A stretch of DNA of 7,496 nt, taken from Bacteroidales bacterium UBA1215. GTDB lineage: Bacteria > Bacteroidota > Bacteroidia > Bacteroidales > WCHB1-69. The translations under genes and the position numbers were made by a program. The stretch is taken from NCBI GenBank assembly GCA_002309475.1, contig DBXJ01000020.1, positions 2,736 through 10,231 on the forward strand. The letters run 5' to 3'. Every line of letters begins with the position of its first letter. Position 1 is the stretch's first letter. The notes under the pieces were generated by a model. It saw only the letters and a program-made list of their open reading frames with translations. It was not told the origin of the DNA and ran no database searches. Below are positions 1 through 6,006 of the stretch, in pieces.

Positions 1-402
1 ATGGGTGTAAGAAAAGGTTTTTGTGTGTTGCCGGAAACAGATGTTAAAGCAGTTAACAATCAAGGAAGTGATATGACTCGTTGGAGCGGTTTGTCAGCAA
101 AACAAATGCAAGACGAAGCTGCCAAACATCCGACTCCACAACGTTGGGTTACACAAGAAGAAAGACAAGAGGCATACGACAACTGGGAAACTACAGATGA
201 CCATGGTATGTTGATATATGGTACTGCAAAAGACCAATTAGGCAACGAATACTATATGGTAAAAAATTCTTGGGGAGATTATGGCGACTATCACGGAATG
301 TTCTATGCCAGCAAAGCATTTGTTCGCTACAAAACCATGAACATTGTAGTTCATAAAGATGCTATTCCAAAAGACATTAAAAAGAAATTAGGTATAAAAT
401 AA
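1..402 (+). CDS. pepC: Aminopeptidase C (C1B papain-like peptidase), C-terminal part
   Basis: This is the C-terminal 133 residues of a papain-fold cysteine aminopeptidase of the bleomycin hydrolase/PepC family (C1B), which releases N-terminal residues from peptides. Two catalytic elements are visible. The histidine lies in the DDHGM motif (His68 of the visible part), and the asparagine lies in VKNSWG (Asn89), followed by the conserved Trp-Gly. The catalytic cysteine belongs to the N-terminal half, which lies outside the window. Family members are usually about 390-470 residues, so roughly two thirds is missing. The ATG at position 1 is therefore most likely an internal methionine and not the start. 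The reading frame ends at TAA 400-402, with a typical basic C-terminus (KKKLGIK). A strong terminator follows within 20 bases, so this is the last gene of its transcript. The family call is firm. The symbol is the usual one for the family, and a periplasmic or cytoplasmic location cannot be judged without the N-terminus. Confidence 0.88.
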   Translation: MGVRKGFCVLPETDVKAVNNQGSDMTRWSGLSAKQMQDEAAKHPTPQRWVTQEERQEAYDNWETTDDHGMLIYGTAKDQLGNEYYMVKNSWGDYGDYHGMFYASKAFVRYKTMNIVVHKDAIPKDIKKKLGIK

Positions 403-420
403 TTGATATTGAAAAACATG

Positions 421-464
421 AGATGAAAGTGGTATTGCCACTTTCATCTTTTTTCATTTTTTTT
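421..464 (+). terminator. Strong intrinsic terminator after the aminopeptidase gene
   Basis: A perfect 12-bp inverted repeat (AGATGAAAGTGG at 421-432 and CCACTTTCATCT at 438-449) encloses a 5-base loop (TATTG). The run TTTTTTCATTTTTTTT continues to 464. It lies 18 bases after the peptidase stop codon and is oriented to end that transcript. The T-tract ends one base before the ATG of the next gene at 466, so the hairpin also forms the immediate 5' leader of any read-through transcript into the AsmA-like gene. Confidence 0.9.
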
Positions 465-465
465 A

Positions 466-3400
466 ATGGCAAAAGGAAAGAAAAGAAAATGGTGGATTAT
501 ACCCGTAGCGATAGGAGTGCTGCTTTTGCTGGCACTGGCTTCGCCTTTTGCCTTGTTAAAATATGTGAATACACCTGCCGGAGCTTCCAATATTTCTCAA
601 ATAGCTTCTTCTTATCTAAAGGCAGATGTACGCGTTGAAAAAATACAGTTAAATATCTTAAAAACCAAACCCAATCTCTGCATTGTCATTGAAAATGCGG
701 ATGTATTTTCCCATGTTTTTGTGGAAGATAATAGTGACACCTTGCTACATTTCGACCATTTGTCGTTGTCGGTCAACTATATGAAATATTTGAAAGAAGG
801 CAAAGTTTTGGTCAACTATCTTGATTTGGAACATCCCAAAGTAAGCGTGAGAGTGGATTCATTAGGGAAAGCCAATTATCAAATCTACGAGAGCAAGGAT
901 ACTACACCTTCTAACTTTACGCTACCGGAAATATTTCTTACAAATGGACAGATAAAGGCTATAAAAGCCCTTTATGTAGATGAAAGATTGAAGTTTAGGG
1001 CGGAAGTGGATTCCGCGGATTTCAATGCAAGCGGCAATATTTTGGACAGCTTGTATGCAGTGGAGGCAAAATTGAAAGTCAAAGCCGCTACTTATGGAGA
1101 TACTACATTGCAATTGAACGAGTTGCCGATTTTAGTAGATGCAAAATTGGCTGCCAACACTGATTTTACTTCCATTGAAGTAGAGCAATTGCAACTCAAC
1201 AGCGAAGATATTTTAGACATTTCTTTGGTCGGCAATGCCAATCAATTGCCCGATTCTTCTTGGAATACTAATATTGATTTGTCGGCATTGTTGCCCGATT
1301 TGCAGTCTATTTTGGACATAGTGCCGGAAAAATTCCTTGCCGATTGGCCGGCTTTTACTTTAGACGGCATGGCTCAAATGGATGCTCATGTTGAAGGTAT
1401 CTACAAAGATACGATTTATCCGTCTGTTAGTGCGGAGGTGGCATTAAAAGATATAGTTGCACAACGATTAGACAAAAAAGATGCCATTTGTTTTGACATG
1501 CAAATGGATGCAAAATACGATGCCGACCAAATAGAAAACACTTATGTCAATGTTTCCCATCTGGAGGCAACATTAGGAAAAACCTATCTGGATTTAAAAG
1601 GAAATGCCACCAATGTTTTGCAAAATCCAAATGTAGATGCCAAATTGAAATGTAATATGGACTTGAATTACATTTCGCAATACATTCCATTGGATAAGAT
1701 AAAATACAATGGAGCCTTTTCCGCCGATGTAAAAACCAAATTCAAATACAATGATTTAAAGAAATTTGACGTAGAAAAAATATATCTACTCGGCAATATG
1801 GACGTAAAACGTGTTTTTGTCTCCATTCCGTCACAGCGGTTTTTGCTTTTGAGTAGAAATATGACCATAGATGCCGGTACCAATTCCATCAAATCGAGGT
1901 GGACAGGTGACGAGCATTTAGCCAAGGCAGAAGTCAATATGGACACTATGCGTTTGAAGTACAAGCGTTTGGTGGAAACAACCGTATCCAACATGAAACT
2001 TTCTGCCTCTGTCAACAAAGACGAGCAGCAACCCAAGATACCGAGATTGTTTGTAACGGTTTCTGCCAACAATATGCAGGCTATCGTCAACGACACCCTG
2101 TTTGTCAAAGGCAGAAAATGTCGCTTGTCGGCAGCACTGGCAAAAGATAAGGACAATGACAAAATTCCTTGTATGACAGTTTTTGTCAACATGGATTCCG
2201 TGATATATTTCGATCCGGTTCAAGGAGCTTTTTGTGATTCCACCTACTTGGTATTGAAAGGAAAGCCTCGTGTGAGAAGAAGAGGAAACGATTCCACCTA
2301 TTTGGCACACCAAAAAGTGATCACCATAGATTCTTTGGTGAATATGGTGAAAAAGGTGAACAACGCCGAAGATGTGCTGAAGCGTTTTGACATTAGCGGA
2401 GGCATTAATATGAAGTTGGCAAGAGCGATGTCGCCGTATTTTCCATTGCGAATGGTGGCAAGGCATTTAAATGTGTCTTTCAACAGCGACACCGTTGTCT
2501 TGAATCAATTCCGTTTGCTTGTCGGACATTCTTTTATGACAGTATCGGGCACTGTTGACAATATTCGCCGGGCGATATTGCGAAACGAAGTCCTCAATGC
2601 AGATGTAAAAGTTGCCTCCAGACGTATCGATGTCAACGAATTGCTCTATGCTCAGTATCAAGGAGAATTGGAAAAAGAAAAAGATGCGATTGCTAAAACT
2701 TCTTTGCACAATAGCTTTGAGCAGATGCGACAAGATACCAACCGCCGTCCGCTTATGCTTGACACCGCAAAAAGAAGGGAGATAATGCGTAGAAATGCCG
2801 GCAGATCCTTAGAAGATATCTACAGCGAACGCATGAGTAGAATGGACTCCTTGATGACAAGTGCCTACAATAAGGAATTGGCAACTACCGAAGAACAAGA
2901 CGAGGCAGATAGCTCCGGCGAAGAATATGATTTAGATACCATTCCGATGTCCTTGTTTGTGGTGCCGTCCAATATAAATGGCAAAATTAATTTGTTGTTG
3001 GATACCTTGAAATTTTCATCTTTGGTGATGACAGATTTCAGAGGCAATCTCATTGCCAATAGCAACACCTTGCAAATACAAAATCTGAATACCAATAGCA
3101 ATGCAGGAAGCATGTGCCTGAATATGATGTATCACTGCAAAGATGCATCTATTGCACAAGCCGGATTGGATTTGTTGGGAACAGACATTTATATAGAAAA
3201 ATTATTGTCGGCATTTCCGTTTTTAGATACCATTATGCCTATGTTGAGTTCGTTTGAAGGTACGTTGGATTGTGAATTGTCGGCTGTTTCGGATTTCGAT
3301 TCGCAGTGGATGCCGATTCTGCCGTCTTTGAATGCCGCCTGCTATCTGCGTGGCAAAGATTTGGTACTTTTAGACGGGGAGACATTCTCCGAAGTGGCAA

Positions 3401-3912
3401 AAATGCTCATGTTTAAAAAGAAAACCAAAAATATCATCGACCAAATGGCAGTGGAATTTACTATTGCCGATAACAAATTGAATATTTTGCCGTTTTCGCT
3501 TGCCATGGATAAGTATAAAGTTGCAGTCAGTGGCAATATGACGTTTGATTTAGATTGTTATTATCATATTTCTGTCTTGAAGTCTCCGATTATTTTTGAT
3601 TTCGGTATAGATGTTCTCGGCACCATAGGTAATTTCAAATTCAAATTGGTGAAACCGAAATACAAAGATGAAAATGCCATTGTCAGAAGTGTGGATTTGA
3701 CCAACAAGACAGAAGAAGGTCGTATCAACATGCAGAAGTCCTTACAAAAATTGATACAGAATGCAATTGACACATATAAGCAGCAAAGGACGAGAACACA
3801 AAGTTCTAGCTTAAGGCGTAGTCCGATGATACTCAATAGTATTGTCAATCCAAGGCAAGAATCGTCTCAAGAGGATCAACAAAATAATACTTCTGAAGAA
3901 AATAACAATTAG
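466..3912 (+). CDS. AsmA-like family protein, membrane-anchored, 1148 aa
   Basis: This is a large envelope protein of the AsmA superfamily. The superfamily includes TamB and YhdP, which are thought to form lipid-carrying bridges between the inner and outer membranes. The N-terminus is basic (KGKKRKWW) and is followed by one hydrophobic helix (about residues 10-33), giving an inner-membrane anchor with the rest in the periplasm. Residues 45-145 show the AsmA N-terminal pattern of alternating beta strands, ending in DSLGKANYQIY, like the family's D-G-x-N-W/Y signature. Long beta-rich stretches follow. A charged, probably helical segment (about 732-800) and an acidic stretch (about 809-825) interrupt them. 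The AsmA-type C-terminal region lies at about 940-1065 (LRGKDLVLLDGETFSEVAKM through SGNMTFDL to the GNFKFKLVKP strand). The last 85 residues are basic, then Q/N/E-rich, and look disordered. ATG 466 is the only start that keeps the whole anchor. It has no Shine-Dalgarno and abuts the preceding terminator. The next gene is convergent. The family call is firm; lipid transport as the role is inferred from relatives. Confidence 0.85.
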   Translation: MAKGKKRKWWIIPVAIGVLLLLALASPFALLKYVNTPAGASNISQIASSYLKADVRVEKIQLNILKTKPNLCIVIENADVFSHVFVEDNSDTLLHFDHLSLSVNYMKYLKEGKVLVNYLDLEHPKVSVRVDSLGKANYQIYESKDTTPSNFTLPEIFLTNGQIKAIKALYVDERLKFRAEVDSADFNASGNILDSLYAVEAKLKVKAATYGDTTLQLNELPILVDAKLAANTDFTSIEVEQLQLNSEDILDISLVGNANQLPDSSWNTNIDLSALLPDLQSILDIVPEKFLADWPAFTLDGMAQMDAHVEGIYKDTIYPSVSAEVALKDIVAQRLDKKDAICFDMQMDAKYDADQIENTYVNVSHLEATLGKTYLDLKGNATNVLQNPNVDAKLKCNMDLNYISQYIPLDKIKYNGAFSADVKTKFKYNDLKKFDVEKIYLLGNMDVKRVFVSIPSQRFLLLSRNMTIDAGTNSIKSRWTGDEHLAKAEVNMDTMRLKYKRLVETTVSNMKLSASVNKDEQQPKIPRLFVTVSANNMQAIVNDTLFVKGRKCRLSAALAKDKDNDKIPCMTVFVNMDSVIYFDPVQGAFCDSTYLVLKGKPRVRRRGNDSTYLAHQKVITIDSLVNMVKKVNNAEDVLKRFDISGGINMKLARAMSPYFPLRMVARHLNVSFNSDTVVLNQFRLLVGHSFMTVSGTVDNIRRAILRNEVLNADVKVASRRIDVNELLYAQYQGELEKEKDAIAKTSLHNSFEQMRQDTNRRPLMLDTAKRREIMRRNAGRSLEDIYSERMSRMDSLMTSAYNKELATTEEQDEADSSGEEYDLDTIPMSLFVVPSNINGKINLLLDTLKFSSLVMTDFRGNLIANSNTLQIQNLNTNSNAGSMCLNMMYHCKDASIAQAGLDLLGTDIYIEKLLSAFPFLDTIMPMLSSFEGTLDCELSAVSDFDSQWMPILPSLNAACYLRGKDLVLLDGETFSEVAKMLMFKKKTKNIIDQMAVEFTIADNKLNILPFSLAMDKYKVAVSGNMTFDLDCYYHISVLKSPIIFDFGIDVLGTIGNFKFKLVKPKYKDENAIVRSVDLTNKTEEGRINMQKSLQKLIQNAIDTYKQQRTRTQSSSLRRSPMILNSIVNPRQESSQEDQQNNTSEENNN

Positions 3913-3950
3913 TTGAAGTAAGGCGAAGCAAAAATATTAATCAGAAACGT

Positions 3951-4811
3951 TTATATTCTTTCTAAAGCTATGTGTATCAAATTGTTCATAGCCGAATGAT
4001 AATCTTCGCTAAAAGTTTTATTCACTCGGTTGGCAATCATTACACAAATGGTGAGGGCATTGTGTCCCATAATTTTGCTGAGACCATATAGTGCTGATGT
4101 CTCCATTTCCATGTTGGTGAATGGCACGTCATGATAATATTTTCCGCTGATTTTTTCTGCAAAATCGGGCATGGCGAGTTCGTGGCGGAGCACACGACAT
4201 TGCGGAGCATAGAATCCTGATGCTGTCAAGGTGATACCCTTTTTCATGTCAAAGGCGAGTTTTTGCATCATCTCGTCAGAGGCGGCTACTGCATAGGGAT
4301 GTGGAAATTCATTGCCCCATTGAGTTAGTTCTGCAAAAGTTTTTTCTATTTCCGGTTGGCGGATACTTTTGTCGTGTTGGTAGTAGTGGAGCAGTCCGTC
4401 TAATCCGATGCTGTATTGTGAAGCAATATACGAATTGGTGGCTATGTCGGCTTGCAAGCCCCCGCAAGTTCCCAATCGCAACAAATTCAAAGAAGTATGC
4501 TCTTCTTTTACGATTCGCTTTTGTAAGTCAATATTTGCCAAAGCATCCAATTCGTTCATGACAATATCTATATTGTCGGTACCCATTCCGGTGGATAGTA
4601 CTGTAATGCGTTTGTTTTTGTAGATGCCGGTGTGAACGACAATTTCACGATTTTGTTTTTTTACTTCTATCTCGTCAAAACATTGTGAGACATTCGGAAC
4701 CCGTCCGGGGTCACCGACTAAAATTACATTTTGTGCCAATTCCTCCGGCAGTAGGTTTAAATGATATACGCTGCCATTGGCATTGATGGGCATTTCTGAT
4801 GCTTTTATCAT
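3951..4811 (-). CDS. udp: Uridine phosphorylase (nucleoside phosphorylase family 1)
   Basis: This enzyme performs phosphorolysis of uridine to uracil and ribose-1-phosphate in cytosolic pyrimidine salvage. Compared from memory with the E. coli enzyme, the key residues line up. GDPGR (33-37) matches the phosphate loop GDPDR. Arg55 in NRE matches the arginine donated across the dimer. STGMG (73-77) and RLGTCG (112-117) match STGIG and RIGTTG. The uracil-reading pair Gln204 and Arg206 sits in FYAPQCR. The ribose-binding MEME motif is at 234-237 (Glu235, Met236, Glu237). Gln plus Arg at the base site argues for uridine rather than purine nucleosides. At 286 residues it exceeds the E. coli protein (about 253), partly through an insertion at about 93-108 before RLGTCG. 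It starts two bases after the stop of the upstream membrane-protein gene, so the two are co-transcribed and probably translationally coupled from the promoter at 5329-5360. It converges on the AsmA gene across 38 bases without a visible terminator. Confidence 0.9.
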   Translation of the reverse strand: MIKASEMPINANGSVYHLNLLPEELAQNVILVGDPGRVPNVSQCFDEIEVKKQNREIVVHTGIYKNKRITVLSTGMGTDNIDIVMNELDALANIDLQKRIVKEEHTSLNLLRLGTCGGLQADIATNSYIASQYSIGLDGLLHYYQHDKSIRQPEIEKTFAELTQWGNEFPHPYAVAASDEMMQKLAFDMKKGITLTASGFYAPQCRVLRHELAMPDFAEKISGKYYHDVPFTNMEMETSALYGLSKIMGHNALTICVMIANRVNKTFSEDYHSAMNNLIHIALERI

Positions 4812-4813
4812 AT

Positions 4814-5314
4814 CTATCGCATTTTTTTATAATAAACGGCATACATGGCTATAAAGCAAATAGAGATAATGATGCCGCCGTAATTCATACTCTGGCTTGC
4901 TACAAACAACGGCAGACATGCCAAAAGAATTTGGGATGCCACATATAGGTGGAAACCCACTTTTCGCATTGCCATCATAAAAGCGGCTCCCATTATGGCT
5001 AAAATAGCCGATATGGCACAAAGAGCATAATAAAATCTTGGAATACTCATAATCATTTCCATCGATGTTTGGTATTGCTCTATCATGCTTTCACTCATGC
5101 CATTCATAGAGGAGGCCATGTCAATAAACGATTCCATCAAACCGGGTATTTGGTGATAGATGAGGAAGGAAATTCCCCAGCCTAACAAATTGAAGCCACT
5201 GCCGATGAAGGTCAAAATACATAATATCGTCAGCCAAGTTGGTCTGGGCTCACGTGTTGTTTCGTTTAGTTCAGGGTTTGTCTGAACTTGTTCATCTTCT
5301 TCTATATATCCCAT
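4814..5314 (-). CDS. Small four-helix membrane protein of unknown function
   Basis: This is a 166-residue integral membrane protein. It has a hydrophilic acidic N-terminal tail (residues 1-26, EEDEQ and Pro-rich at the end) and a first membrane helix at about 27-53. A soluble loop follows at 54-92, rich in methionine (eight Met between 60 and 89). Three more helices lie at about 93-116, 120-139 and 144-162, and the C-terminus is short and basic (YYKKMR). No catalytic or transport motif is visible. The layout resembles a widespread but uncharacterised group of Bacteroidota membrane proteins, and I cannot assign a named family. It is the first gene of a two-gene operon, two bases ahead of uridine phosphorylase. 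A well-formed promoter sits directly upstream, and the leader would be only about ten bases with an A-rich run before ATG. The operon position hints at a link to nucleoside metabolism, but this is association only. Confidence 0.8.
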   Translation of the reverse strand: MGYIEEDEQVQTNPELNETTREPRPTWLTILCILTFIGSGFNLLGWGISFLIYHQIPGLMESFIDMASSMNGMSESMIEQYQTSMEMIMSIPRFYYALCAISAILAIMGAAFMMAMRKVGFHLYVASQILLACLPLFVASQSMNYGGIIISICFIAMYAVYYKKMR

Positions 5315-5328
5315 AGTCTTTTTTTTTG

Positions 5329-5360
5329 CAAAGGTACAAATTTTTTTTATATGTTGTCAA
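5329..5360 (-). promoter_or_regulatory. Bacteroidota-type promoter for the membrane protein-udp operon
   Basis: Read on the minus strand, TTG (5360-5358) is followed after 21 bases by TACCTTTG (5336-5329). This is an exact match to the TAnnTTTG -7 element, with a -33-type TTG at an acceptable distance. Transcription should start near 5320-5325, giving a leader of roughly 6-11 bases before the ATG at 5314. The -33 part overlaps the last codons of the upstream 199-residue gene, whose stop is at 5347-5349. Confidence 0.75.
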
Positions 5361-5946
5361 CATCAACAGGATTAATTATTCCTTGCCACCAAGCCCAATA
5401 GTTGTATCGGGCAATGTCGTCAATATTGATTTGTGCGGGTCCCATGCAGGTTTGCAAGTTGAGAAGAGTTCGTTTGTAGGATACACTTTTCCGGACAATT
5501 TTTTCCTGCAATAACAACAATCTGTCATAATGCCATTGATTGTGAATATATTCTTTCGGATAGTTCCAAAAGGATGGAAAAATAGCACACGATGTGGCAC
5601 CGATAGACAGCAACATCGGCTCCAGCAATTGAAAAACGGCTGTCCGGAGGGGTAAAAAATCTACTATTGCCCGATAGATAAACGGGAAATTGAATTGTAT
5701 GATGTGTTTTTGTATGCGAATGTTGATGTCACAGAGTTCACAAACGGCTTCTCCGTCAAGGTCGTAGGAGAGGGTGAAATGGCTTTTCACTGGCGGGGTG
5801 TGGCCATTGAGTTGATACACCCAGTGGCAATAGTTTTCCATAAATTGTTCTATAGAACAATCTGCAAACAAATGTTCGGGGCGATGTTTTTTCGACCAGT
5901 CCAATTGGTGGTCGGCAATGAGTATCAAGTAAGGTTGTGTCGCCAT
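5347..5946 (-). CDS. Unrecognised soluble protein, 199 aa
   Basis: I do not recognise a family. The reading frame is open for 600 bases, lies on the same strand as its neighbours and fills the gap between them neatly, so it is very probably a real gene. The product has no signal peptide and no obvious membrane helix. It is rich in aromatic residues (seven Trp, including the C-terminal YNYWAWW at 181-187) and His. It contains a single CxxC pair (Cys69, Cys72) plus Cys30, Cys40, Cys120 and Cys167. The start is hydrophobic (YLILIADHQLDW) and could be a buried first beta strand. Residues 75-115 alternate hydrophobic strands and helix-like stretches (IQFNFPFIYRAIVDF). The ATG at 5944-5946 follows a terminator hairpin by 13 bases, with no Shine-Dalgarno and no consensus promoter between. 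Expression may depend on read-through from the DUF1015 gene. It may be a lineage-restricted protein. Confidence 0.7.
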   Translation of the reverse strand: MATQPYLILIADHQLDWSKKHRPEHLFADCSIEQFMENYCHWVYQLNGHTPPVKSHFTLSYDLDGEAVCELCDINIRIQKHIIQFNFPFIYRAIVDFLPLRTAVFQLLEPMLLSIGATSCAIFPSFWNYPKEYIHNQWHYDRLLLLQEKIVRKSVSYKRTLLNLQTCMGPAQINIDDIARYNYWAWWQGIINPVDVDNI

Positions 5947-5952
5947 AGTTGG

Positions 5953-5984
5953 AATAAAATTAAGGGGAGCAAGCTCCCCCTTAA
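5953..5984 (-). terminator. Hairpin terminator after the DUF1015 gene
   Basis: On the minus strand TTAAGGGGGAG (5984-5974) pairs with CTCCCCTTAA (5969-5960) around a CTTG loop. One unpaired base makes a bulge, and TTTTATT follows directly (5959-5953). The stem is GC-rich with A/T ends. The T-tract is short and interrupted, so termination may be incomplete. It lies 22 bases after the stop of the DUF1015 gene and 13 bases before the ATG of the 199-residue gene. Confidence 0.7.
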
Positions 5985-6006
5985 TATGAAAAGTAAAACA
6001 TAAATT

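Noticed and set aside
1..3. ATG at the very first base as the start of a small 133-residue protein
   Set aside because: The protein matches the C-terminal third of a C1B peptidase and lacks the catalytic cysteine half, so the frame almost certainly continues to the left of the window.
423..638. Plus-strand open frame starting inside the terminator stem
   Set aside because: It overlaps the AsmA N-terminus in another frame, and the AsmA frame encodes a proper membrane anchor and continues for more than 1100 residues.
1668..2466. Two long overlapping minus-strand open frames (174 and 182 codons) inside the AsmA-like gene
   Set aside because: They lie antisense to a clearly coding frame, overlap each other, lack family features and have no promoter; they are shadows of the AsmA coding sequence.
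3930..3937. TATTTTTG on the minus strand, a TAnnTTTG match
   Set aside because: It lies downstream of the udp stop in the convergent gap with no minus-strand gene after it except the antisense of AsmA; A/T-rich DNA gives such matches by chance.
5695..6003. Plus-strand open frame of 102 codons opposite the start of the 199-residue gene
   Set aside because: It is shorter than the minus-strand frame, runs through the terminator hairpin, opposes the direction of all neighbours and has no promoter.
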